A DNA stretch of 17,147 bases from DASSLY01 sp035689185 (GTDB lineage: Bacteria; Actinomycetota; Actinomycetes; Actinomycetales; Dermatophilaceae). The DNA lies in NCBI GenBank assembly GCA_035689185.1, contig DASSLY010000062.1, forward strand, positions 1-17,147. Direction: 5' to 3'. The notes under the pieces are model-generated. The model was not told where the DNA came from, did no database searches, and was given only the letters and a program-made list of their open reading frames with translations. The position numbers and the translations under genes are program-made. Below, piece after piece: positions 1 through 6,758 of the stretch; within the stretch, counting starts at the first letter, position 1, and each line of letters opens with the position of its first letter.

Positions 1-2
1 GG

Positions 3-1376
3 GACGAGCTGCTGCTGCGGCTGGCCCGGACCGAGGCCGTCTACGTCCCCCGCTTCTACGACGTGGACTACCTCCCCGACGGCCGGATCCAGCGGGTCGC
101 CCCGAACCGGGCCGACGTCCCGTTCCGGGTGCACAAGCGCACCACGATGAACCTCGACGAGTGGCCGTACCCGAAGAAGCCGATCGTGCCGCTCGCCGAG
201 ACCGTCCACGAGCGGTACGCGGTGGAGATCTTCCGGGGCTGCACCCGCGGCTGCCGGTTCTGCCAGGCCGGCATGATCACCCGCCCGGTCCGGGAGCGGT
301 CCATCACCGGCATCGGCGAGATGGTCGAACGGGGCCTGGCGGCAACGGGGTTCGAGGAGGTCGGGCTGCTGTCCCTGTCCAGTGCGGACCACTCCGAGAT
401 CGCCGCCGTGGCCAAAGGACTCGCCGACCGCTACGAGGGAACCCAGACCGGGCTGTCCCTGCCGTCGACCCGGGTCGACGCCTTCAACATCGACCTCGCG
501 AACGAGCTGACCCGCGGCGGTCGCCGCTCCGGGCTGACCTTCGCCCCGGAGGGCGGGTCCGAGCGGATCCGCAAGGTGATCAACAAGATGGTCACCGAGG
601 ACGACCTCATCAACACGGTGACCGCCGCGTACTCCGCGGGCTGGCGCCAGGTGAAGCTCTACTTCATGTGCGGCCTGCCCACCGAGACCGACGAGGACGT
701 GCTGCAGATCGCCGACCTGGCCAAGCGGGTCATCGAGACCGGCCGCCGGGTGACCGGCACGCGCGACATCCGTTGCACCGTCTCGATCGGCGGGTTCGTG
801 CCGAAGCCGCACACCCCGTTCCAGTGGGCCGCCCAGCTCGGCGCCGCGGAGACCGACGCCCGGCTGCACAAGCTGCGCGACGCGATCCGCGCCGACCGCC
901 GGTACGGCTCCGCCATCGGGTTCCGCTACCACGACGGCGAGCCCGGCGTCGTCGAGGGCCTGCTGTCGCGCGGCGACCGGCGAGTGGGCAAGGTCATCGA
1001 GGCGGTTTGGCGCGACGGTGGCCGCTTCGACGGCTGGAGCGAGCACTTCTCCTACGACCGCTGGATGCGCTGCGCCGAGGCGGCGTTCGGCGACGACCCG
1101 GTCGACGTGGCCTGGTACACCACGCGCGAGCGGGAGCAGTCCGAGGTGCTGCCGTGGGACCACCTCGATTCCGGTCTGGACAAGGACTGGCTGTGGCAGG
1201 ACTGGCAGGACGCGCTGTCCGAGGACGAGGTCGAGGACTGCCGGTGGACTCCGTGTTACGACTGCGGGGTGTGCCCCCAGCTGGGCACCGAGATCCAGGT
1301 CGGCCCGACCGGCAAGACGCTGCTGCCGCTCACCGTTGTCGGCGCTGGTCGCGACCGCCTGGCGCCCGCCCGATGA
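3..1376 (+). CDS. TIGR03960-type B12-binding/radical SAM protein, 3' part (5' end outside window)
   Basis: The reading frame is open from base 3 and continues an upstream gene: the residues before the first internal GTG (base 63) already match the family and there is no start signal. The radical SAM 4Fe-4S motif CxxxCxxC is visible as CTRGCRFC, with cysteine codons at 240, 252 and 261. It is followed by TIM-barrel segments such as the FAPEGGSERIRKVINK and KLYFMCGLPTETDEDV stretches. A Cys-rich C-terminal segment (CYDCGVCPQLG, near 1257-1290) is also typical of the family. The missing N-terminus would carry the cobalamin-binding-like domain. In many bacteria this protein is fused to or adjacent to a DUF2344 protein, which here is the next gene, 126 bases downstream. 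The substrate is unknown to me. Confidence in family is high and in function low. Confidence 0.9.
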   Translation, partial: DELLLRLARTEAVYVPRFYDVDYLPDGRIQRVAPNRADVPFRVHKRTTMNLDEWPYPKKPIVPLAETVHERYAVEIFRGCTRGCRFCQAGMITRPVRERSITGIGEMVERGLAATGFEEVGLLSLSSADHSEIAAVAKGLADRYEGTQTGLSLPSTRVDAFNIDLANELTRGGRRSGLTFAPEGGSERIRKVINKMVTEDDLINTVTAAYSAGWRQVKLYFMCGLPTETDEDVLQIADLAKRVIETGRRVTGTRDIRCTVSIGGFVPKPHTPFQWAAQLGAAETDARLHKLRDAIRADRRYGSAIGFRYHDGEPGVVEGLLSRGDRRVGKVIEAVWRDGGRFDGWSEHFSYDRWMRCAEAAFGDDPVDVAWYTTREREQSEVLPWDHLDSGLDKDWLWQDWQDALSEDEVEDCRWTPCYDCGVCPQLGTEIQVGPTGKTLLPLTVVGAGRDRLAPAR

Positions 1377-1426
1377 GCCCGCTCCGGCCCGCACCGGCGG
1401 GAAGCCCGGGGGCGGCGTCGGTGACC

Positions 1427-1442
1427 ACCCGGCATACCGGGT
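1427..1442 (+). other. Short hairpin between the radical SAM gene and its partner
   Basis: ACCCGG and CCGGGT form a perfect 6-bp stem around the loop CATA. It sits 50 bases after the radical SAM stop and 60 bases before the next start. There is no T-tract, so if it acts as a terminator it is a weak one; it may be fortuitous in such GC-rich DNA. Confidence 0.3.
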
Positions 1443-1502
1443 CCGTGTCGTCGTCGGCGCCGTCCGTCCGAAACGGCCCGCGGCACGCGAGGTAGCCGTC
1501 CC

Positions 1503-2258
1503 GTGTCCCGGATGCCGGACGGGCCGCCGCCGGAGCCGGCGGTGCAGAAGCTGCGGCTGCAGTACGCGAAGCGGGGCCGGTTGCGGTTCTCCTCCTCCAG
1601 GGACTTCCAGCGGGCGCTGGAGCGGGCGCTACGCCGGGCCGGGGTGCCGATGGCGTTCTCGGCCGGCTTCCACCCGCACCCCAAGATCTCCTACGCCAAC
1701 GCGGCGCCCACCGGCACCGCGAGCGAGGCCGAGTACGTCGAGATCTCGCTGGTCGAGCGCGTCGACCCGGCCCGGCTGCGGGAGGCGCTCGACGCTGCGC
1801 TCCCGCCCGGGCTGGATGTCGTGGCGGCCGTGGAGGCCGGTCCCGGAGCGCTCGCCGACCGGCTCCAGGCGAGCCACTGGTCGGTGGTCTTCCCCGGTAT
1901 GCAGCCCGCTCACCTCGAGCGCGCGAGCCGGCTGCTTCTCGCGCAGTCTCGGGTCGAGGTGACGCGGGTGCTGAAGAACGGGCCGCGGACCTTCGATGTG
2001 CGCGCCGCGGTGTTGCGCATGTCCGTCGGCGCGGGGGTCCCGGGCGAGATGCCGGACTGTGCGATACTGGACATGGTCGTGCGGCACACCACACCCGCCG
2101 TACGCCCCGACGACGTTCTTACCGCGCTTCGCGCCGTGTCCGGACTCGCGCCGCCGCAGTCGCCCCTGGTGACACGGCTGGCGCAGGGTCCGTTGCGAGC
2201 CGCGACCGCGGAGGTGGCCGATCCCCTGGCCCCCGACCCGGACGGCGACGGCGACTGA
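1503..2258 (+). CDS. TIGR03936 family radical SAM-associated protein (DUF2344)
   Basis: A 251-residue protein starting at GTG 1503, with an SD-like GAGG at about 1489-1492. The family signature is at the N-terminus: a basic LQYAKRGRLRFSSSRDF segment, an amphipathic helix (RALERALRRAGV), then AFSAGFHPHPKISYA. It has no cysteine motif of its own, so it is not itself a radical SAM enzyme. In other bacteria this domain is found C-terminal to, or next to, the TIGR03960 radical SAM protein, which is the gene just upstream. That arrangement implies a partner or substrate-presenting role, but this is inference. The short C-terminal tail is Asp/Pro-rich. A palindrome and the rne leader begin within ten bases of the stop codon, so co-transcription with rne is plausible. 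Biochemical function is unknown. Confidence 0.88.
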   Translation: MSRMPDGPPPEPAVQKLRLQYAKRGRLRFSSSRDFQRALERALRRAGVPMAFSAGFHPHPKISYANAAPTGTASEAEYVEISLVERVDPARLREALDAALPPGLDVVAAVEAGPGALADRLQASHWSVVFPGMQPAHLERASRLLLAQSRVEVTRVLKNGPRTFDVRAAVLRMSVGAGVPGEMPDCAILDMVVRHTTPAVRPDDVLTALRAVSGLAPPQSPLVTRLAQGPLRAATAEVADPLAPDPDGDGD

Positions 2259-2428
2259 GCAGGTGACGCGCGACTCGCGCGAGCCGAGGAGGCCGCAACC
2301 AAGACGACTTCCGTCGTGGCGCTGGCAGGAACCAGCGGACACGGCGATACCGACCGCACCGCGCGGCGACGTGGCTGCACCGCAGCCGGGGGTGGGCGCC
2401 GTCTCGCGGCAGACGGGAGCACGTCGCA
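2259..2428 (+). promoter_or_regulatory. Structured leader upstream of rne
   Basis: This 170-base gap contains four hairpins by direct base pairing: CGCGCG/ACT/CGCGCG (2267-2281 with flanking bases); ACGAC/TTCC/GTCGT (2304-2317); CGCTGG with a 6-base loop and CCAGCG (2320-2337); and GGCTGC/ACC/GCAGCC (2373-2387). A strong SD-like GAGGAGG at 2286-2292 has no start codon at proper distance. The likely rne SD is GGGAG at 2415-2419, nine bases before the ATG. In enterobacteria RNase E represses its own mRNA through the rne 5' UTR; a similar role here is inference. No sequence match to the enterobacterial element was recognised. Confidence 0.5.
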
Positions 2429-5400
2429 ATGACATCCGAGGTCACCCGCCTCGACCCTGCCGAGCAGTCCGAGCAGTTCGAGCAGGTCGAGCCCGATACC
2501 ACCGCTGACAAGACGACCGACAGCGACGCCGGCGCCACCGACCAGGCCACCACCGAGGACGACAGGACGGCCGACACCGAGGCGGACGCCGGGCCGGTTA
2601 CCGAGGCGGACGCCGAGCCGGTTACCGAGGCCGACGCCGAGCCGGTTACCGAGGCCGACACAGACGAGGGTGCCGCCGACGGCGCGACCAGCGATGACGA
2701 CGCCGCGGCCGAGACCGCTGCCGGTGTCACCGACCAGGCCACCGGGGATGACGCGGCGGCCGAGACCGCTGCCGGTGTCACCGACCAGGCCACCGGGGAC
2801 GACGCCGCGGATGCGACGACCCACGCCTCCACGGTCGACGGGGCGACGCTCGAACCGGGCCCGAACCCGCCTGCCGAGCCTACCGGCGCCCTCCTGACAA
2901 CGCCGGCCCCTGCGAAGCGCCCCCGGCGCAGCCGGGCCAAGGCCAGCACCCTCGCCGAGGAGTCACCCGGCCAACCCGACGGCCCGGCGACCGCGACGGA
3001 CTCAACCCCCACCGCGGATCCCCAGGCCGTGGCCGGCGCTCTCTCCGCGCCCCCGGAGCAGCCGAGCAGGCCGGCGCGACGCAGCCGTCGATCGTCTCGG
3101 GCAGCAACCGTGCCGGAGCCGGTGGCCGACACCCCCACCACGGCGCCCGCTGTGGCCGTGCTCGAAGCCGCACGCGAGGCCGCGCCCGACACAGCGGACG
3201 AAGCCGCCCCGGGGGACCGGACCTCCGCCACCAGCGCGGAGCCGGCGGACCCCGCCCGGTCCCAGGCGGCGGCCGAGCCCGGGCAGTCGGAGGACTACCG
3301 CCCGTTCTTCGGCGTGCTGTTCCAGGCCCCGGCCGACCCCACGCTCACCGCCGACCGGCCCGCCCTGGTCCGCGGCGAGAGCACGGAGAGCGCCGAGGGT
3401 GGGGCGACCGTCGACGGTGGTGACGGTGGCGAGGAGTCCGCGCCCTCCTCGGAGACCGGCCGGCGGCGCCGCCGCCGGGGCGGCAAGGGCCGGCGCAGCA
3501 GGGGCGACGCCGACCAGGCTGGGCTGGACGGCGAGGTGCCCGCCGACGCGGAGTCGCGGGAAGGCGAGGATCGCGCCGACGCGCCGGTCGAGCCAACCGC
3601 CGAAGCCGAGCCGGCCGCGGCGGACCGGGAGGCGCCAGGCGAGGAAGCCGCGGGGAGTGGCAGCAGCCGCCGCCGGACCCGCCGCCGCCGCCGTTCCGGC
3701 GCATCGGCCGCCGCGGACGGGACCGATGCCAGCCAGGGCTCCGACTCGACCGGGGTCACCACCAAGGTCCGGGAGGGACGAGCCGATTCCGATGCGGTGA
3801 CCGGACTGCGCGGCTCGACCAGGTTGGAGGCCAAGAAGCAGCGCCGCCGTGAGGGGCGGGAGGCCGGCCGGCGGCGGACCGTCATCACCGAGGCCGAGTT
3901 CCTGGCCCGGCGGGAGAGCGTGGAGCGGGTCATGGTGGTGCGCCACCAGGACGACCGGACCCAGATCGGCGTCCTGGAGGACGGCGTGCTGGTCGAGCAC
4001 TACGTCTCCCGGGAGAGCAACGTCTCGATGGCCGGAAACGTCTACCTCGGGCGCATCCAGAACGTGCTGCCCAGCATGGAGGCGGCCTTCGTCGACATCG
4101 GCAAGGGCCGCAACGCGGTGCTCTACGCCGGTGAGGTGAACTGGGACGCCGCCGGCCTGGAGGGGGCGCGGGCCAAGCGGATCGAGAACGCGCTCAGCTC
4201 CGGGCAGAGCGTCCTGGTGCAGGTGACCAAGGACCCGATGGGCCACAAGGGCGCGCGGCTGACCTCGCAGATCTCCCTTCCCGGGCGCTACCTGGTTTAC
4301 GTCCCGGACGGCAACGTCACCGGCATCTCCCGCAAGCTGCCGGAGAACGAGCGGAACCGGCTGAAGAAGATCCTCCGCGAGGTGGTACCCGACGGGGCCG
4401 GCGTCATCGTCCGGACCGCCGCAGAAGGGGCCAGCGAGGCGGAGCTGCGCGCCGACGTGGAGCGGCTGACCTTGGCCTGGGAGGCGATCCAGGCCAAGGC
4501 CAAGACGGCAAGCGCCCCCGCACTGCTGCACGGCGAGCCGGACCTGACCGTGCGGGTCATCCGCGATGTGTTCAACGAGGACTTCACCCGGCTCGTGGTC
4601 GCCGGAGAGCCGGCCTGGTCGGAGGTCAGCGACTACCTCGGCGCCGTCGCGCCGGACCTGGCCGGACGGCTGGAGCGTTGGACCGGCGAGGTCGACCTGT
4701 TCGCGACCTACCGGGTGGACGAGCAGCTGGCCAAGGCGATGGACCGCAAGGTGTGGCTGCCCTCCGGCGGCTCCCTGGTGATCGACCGGACCGAGGCGAT
4801 GACCGTGGTCGACGTGAACACCGGGAAGTTCGTCGGATCCGGCGGCAACCTGGAGGAGACGGTCACCCGCAACAACATCGAGGCCGCGGAGGAGATCGTC
4901 CGCCAGCTCCGGTTGCGGGACATCGGCGGCATCATCGTGATCGACTTCATCGACATGGTGCTGGAGAGCAACCGCGACCTGGTGGTGCGCCGGCTGCTGG
5001 AGTGCTTGGGCAGGGACCGCACCAAACACCAGGTGGCCGAGGTCACCTCCCTGGGCCTGGTCCAGATGACCCGAAAGCGGGTCGGCAGCGGGCTCATCGA
5101 GGTGTTCTCCGAGCCGTGCGAGCAGTGCAACGGTCGCGGGATCATCGTGCACACCCACCCGGTGGACAGGTCGAACGGCGACGGGGGGCCCGCGGCCGAC
5201 CCCGGGCGCGGCGCCCGCTCGCGGAAGGGGCGGCAGGCGCCAGCGCCCGCGCCGCAGCCGAAGCGGTCCGGGCCGACCCCGGCCCAGATCGCGGCGGCGG
5301 CGCACGCGGCCGCCGTGCAGGCGGCGACGGCCGAGCACCTGGACGGAGCCGGTTCCGACGCCGTGCCGCCGCAGGACGCCGAAGTCGTCGTCGAGCTGCC

Positions 5401-5920
5401 GGACCGACCCGAGCCGGAGGAGCTCGACCTGGACCTGGACCTGGACCTGCGGCGGCCGGTCGCCGGCGACGAAGCCTCGGACACCAGGCCGGTCGAACCG
5501 CCACCGGCCGCCGGGCCGGCCGCCGAGCAGGCGGGGGCGCCGGGAGTCGATCGGGCCGCGGAGCAGGCGGGTGCGCCGACCGCCGAGCACGCCGCCGAGC
5601 CGGCGGGGGCACCGATCGCCGAGCACGCCGTCGAGCCGGACGCCGGGACGGCAGGCGCGCCGATCGCTGAACCGGCCGCCGAGCCGGTCGCCGAGCCGGT
5701 CGCGCACGGTCGGGCAGCCCGCCGTCGCCGCGGGCGCGTCGTGGCCCCGGCCGGCCCCCCGCGAGCCCAGCACGACGGGACGCCCACCTCGGTTGGCTCA
5801 CTGGTGCCGTCTGGACCCACCGGGGCCGGCGCGGACGAGAGCGCGGCCGGTGGCGCCGGCCCCACCGGTGGCGATGGCAGCCACGAGTTTGCCGAGGCCA
5901 ACGCCGAGCAAGTACCCTGA
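2429..5920 (+). CDS. rne: Ribonuclease E/G (RNase E, actinobacterial architecture)
   Basis: Endoribonuclease that cleaves AU-rich single-stranded RNA in mRNA decay and rRNA/tRNA processing. The protein has 1163 residues with the catalytic core in the middle (about 498-910) and long disordered arms on both sides. The S1 domain begins near VERVMVVRHQDD (residue 498). The DNase I-like domain carries the two expected Mg-binding aspartates, D795 in VVDVNTG and D839 in VIDFIDM. The Zn-link cysteines are C897 and C900 (CEQC). Arg-rich blocks near 344-360 and 413-424 may bind RNA. The N-terminal arm is acidic and holds tandem repeats; the C-terminal arm has degenerate AEQAGAP-like repeats and ends with an ARRRRGR..PAGPP segment near 1096-1110 that resembles the C-termini of actinobacterial RNase E. 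The ATG at 2429 has SD GGGAG. It lies immediately before rplU/rpmA, a common actinobacterial order. Confidence 0.95.
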   Translation: MTSEVTRLDPAEQSEQFEQVEPDTTADKTTDSDAGATDQATTEDDRTADTEADAGPVTEADAEPVTEADAEPVTEADTDEGAADGATSDDDAAAETAAGVTDQATGDDAAAETAAGVTDQATGDDAADATTHASTVDGATLEPGPNPPAEPTGALLTTPAPAKRPRRSRAKASTLAEESPGQPDGPATATDSTPTADPQAVAGALSAPPEQPSRPARRSRRSSRAATVPEPVADTPTTAPAVAVLEAAREAAPDTADEAAPGDRTSATSAEPADPARSQAAAEPGQSEDYRPFFGVLFQAPADPTLTADRPALVRGESTESAEGGATVDGGDGGEESAPSSETGRRRRRRGGKGRRSRGDADQAGLDGEVPADAESREGEDRADAPVEPTAEAEPAAADREAPGEEAAGSGSSRRRTRRRRRSGASAAADGTDASQGSDSTGVTTKVREGRADSDAVTGLRGSTRLEAKKQRRREGREAGRRRTVITEAEFLARRESVERVMVVRHQDDRTQIGVLEDGVLVEHYVSRESNVSMAGNVYLGRIQNVLPSMEAAFVDIGKGRNAVLYAGEVNWDAAGLEGARAKRIENALSSGQSVLVQVTKDPMGHKGARLTSQISLPGRYLVYVPDGNVTGISRKLPENERNRLKKILREVVPDGAGVIVRTAAEGASEAELRADVERLTLAWEAIQAKAKTASAPALLHGEPDLTVRVIRDVFNEDFTRLVVAGEPAWSEVSDYLGAVAPDLAGRLERWTGEVDLFATYRVDEQLAKAMDRKVWLPSGGSLVIDRTEAMTVVDVNTGKFVGSGGNLEETVTRNNIEAAEEIVRQLRLRDIGGIIVIDFIDMVLESNRDLVVRRLLECLGRDRTKHQVAEVTSLGLVQMTRKRVGSGLIEVFSEPCEQCNGRGIIVHTHPVDRSNGDGGPAADPGRGARSRKGRQAPAPAPQPKRSGPTPAQIAAAAHAAAVQAATAEHLDGAGSDAVPPQDAEVVVELPDRPEPEELDLDLDLDLRRPVAGDEASDTRPVEPPPAAGPAAEQAGAPGVDRAAEQAGAPTAEHAAEPAGAPIAEHAVEPDAGTAGAPIAEPAAEPVAEPVAHGRAARRRRGRVVAPAGPPRAQHDGTPTSVGSLVPSGPTGAGADESAAGGAGPTGGDGSHEFAEANAEQVP
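2582..2653 (+). repeat. Three 24-bp tandem repeats in rne N-terminal arm
   Basis: Three adjacent copies at 2582-2605, 2606-2629 and 2630-2653, each encoding Ala-Asp-Ala-(Gly/Glu)-Pro-Val-Thr-Glu. Copies differ by only one to two bases, including identical GGTTACCGAG ends, so the expansion is recent. The repeat is in frame (eight codons) and lengthens the acidic disordered region. Confidence 0.9.
2708..2809 (+). repeat. 51-bp tandem duplication in rne N-terminal arm
   Basis: Bases 2708-2758 and 2759-2809 are two adjacent 17-codon units that differ at two positions (49 of 51 identical). They encode AETAAGVTDQATGDDAA twice. The duplication preserves the frame and adds acidic, Ala-rich disordered sequence. 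Confidence 0.9.
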
Positions 5921-6008
5921 TCCTTCGCGCCTTGGCGCCTTCTCGGTGTGCCCATCGAGCTGCCAGGCCTGATAGCACCCCCAACGACTTCCGAGAGTGA
6001 GAAGACCT

Positions 6009-6317
6009 GTGTACGCGATCGTGCGCGCCGGTGGCCGGCAGGAGAAGGTCTCCGTCGGCGATGTCCTCATCGTCGACAAGGTGAGCGGCCAGCCCGGGGA
6101 CAGCGTCGACCTGGTCCCGCTGCTCCTGGTGGACGGTTCGACGGTCACCAGCGACGCCGCCAAGCTGGCCAAGGTCAAGGTCACCGCCGAGGTGGTCAAG
6201 GCGACCAAGGGACCCAAGATCACGATCATGAAGTTCAAGAACAAGACCGGGTACCGCAAGCGTCAGGGTCACCGCCAGCACTCCACCCAGGTCAAGGTCA
6301 CCGCGATCGACGCCTGA
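6009..6317 (+). CDS. rplU: 50S ribosomal protein L21
   Basis: L21 of the large ribosomal subunit, which binds 23S rRNA and contacts L20. Starting at GTG 6009 the protein begins VYAIVRAGGRQEKV, matching the usual bL21 N-terminus (MYAIV..GGKQ), and has 102 residues, close to the E. coli length of 103. The GTG at 5997 would add four residues (MRRP) not expected in the family. SD-like GAGAG (5993-5997) or GAGAAG (5999-6004) precedes the chosen start. The C-terminal KFKNKTGYRKRQGHRQ stretch is the conserved rRNA-binding end. It is 88 bases from rne and 60 bases from rpmA and is probably co-transcribed with rpmA. Confidence 0.95.
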   Translation: MYAIVRAGGRQEKVSVGDVLIVDKVSGQPGDSVDLVPLLLVDGSTVTSDAAKLAKVKVTAEVVKATKGPKITIMKFKNKTGYRKRQGHRQHSTQVKVTAIDA

Positions 6318-6377
6318 CCGGCCCCCGGCCGGACGCATTCCGACCCATCTCACGACGGACACCGAAGAGGCGAAGCA

Positions 6378-6653
6378 ATGGCACACAAGAAGGGCGCGTC
6401 CTCGACCCGCAACGGGCGGGACTCCAACCCGCAGTACCTCGGGGTGAAGCGCTACGGCGGCCAGGTCGTCAAGGCCGGTGAGATCCTCGTCCGGCAGCGC
6501 GGGACCCACTTCCACCCCGGCGAGGGCGTGGGTCGCGGTAGCGACGACACCTTGTTCGCCCTGGTTGCGGGCGCCGTCACGTTCGGCACCAAGCGAGGCC
6601 GCAAGACGGTCAACATCCAGGCACCCGCCGAGCGGGTCGCCGAGCAGGTCTGA
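6378..6653 (+). CDS. rpmA: 50S ribosomal protein L27
   Basis: bL27, whose N-terminal tail reaches toward the peptidyl-transferase centre of the 50S subunit. The 91-residue protein starts MAHKKGASSTRNGRDS, the canonical mature N-terminus, so there is no Firmicutes-type cleaved N-terminal extension. Conserved QYLGVKRYGGQVVKAG and RQRGTHFHPGEGVGRG segments are present. ATG 6378 is preceded by GAGG at 6367-6370. It follows rplU directly, as in nearly all bacteria. A strong hairpin 22 bases after the stop may separate its transcript from obgE. Confidence 0.97.
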   Translation: MAHKKGASSTRNGRDSNPQYLGVKRYGGQVVKAGEILVRQRGTHFHPGEGVGRGSDDTLFALVAGAVTFGTKRGRKTVNIQAPAERVAEQV

Positions 6654-6674
6654 CCGCAGCCAGCCGCAGTCAAG

Positions 6675-6704
6675 GAGGGGCGGACCCGCGCGGGTCCGTC
6701 CCTC
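6675..6704 (+). terminator. 13-bp hairpin between rpmA and obgE (terminator or attenuator candidate)
   Basis: Bases 6675-6687 pair with 6692-6704 over 13 consecutive pairs (one G-T wobble) around a GCGC loop. There is no T-run after it (GCTGCGTG follows), as is common for GC-rich actinobacterial terminators. It could lower read-through from the ribosomal protein genes into obgE. Confidence 0.6.
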
Positions 6705-6758
6705 GCTGCGTGTCAAGGTGAGAGCACGGCATACGGGAAGAGAAAGGACGGCGCGACG

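Noticed and set aside
161..1495. A 444-residue plus-strand frame overlapping the radical SAM gene
   Set aside because: Out-of-frame shadow of the radical SAM gene; Arg/Pro/Gly-rich with no motifs, while the other frame has an intact CxxxCxxC.
2263..2508. An 81-residue frame starting five bases after the DUF2344 gene and running into rne
   Set aside because: No SD, Arg/Pro-rich composition and extends 80 bases into rne in another frame. A leader peptide cannot be excluded but is not supported.
3002..5773. A 923-residue minus-strand frame opposite rne
   Set aside because: It mirrors the codon bias of rne, has low-complexity composition, and shows no start signal or family motif.
5927..5938. 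GCGCC-TT-GGCGC as an rne terminator
   Set aside because: The stem is only four usable pairs with a CTTG loop and no T-tract; too weak to call.
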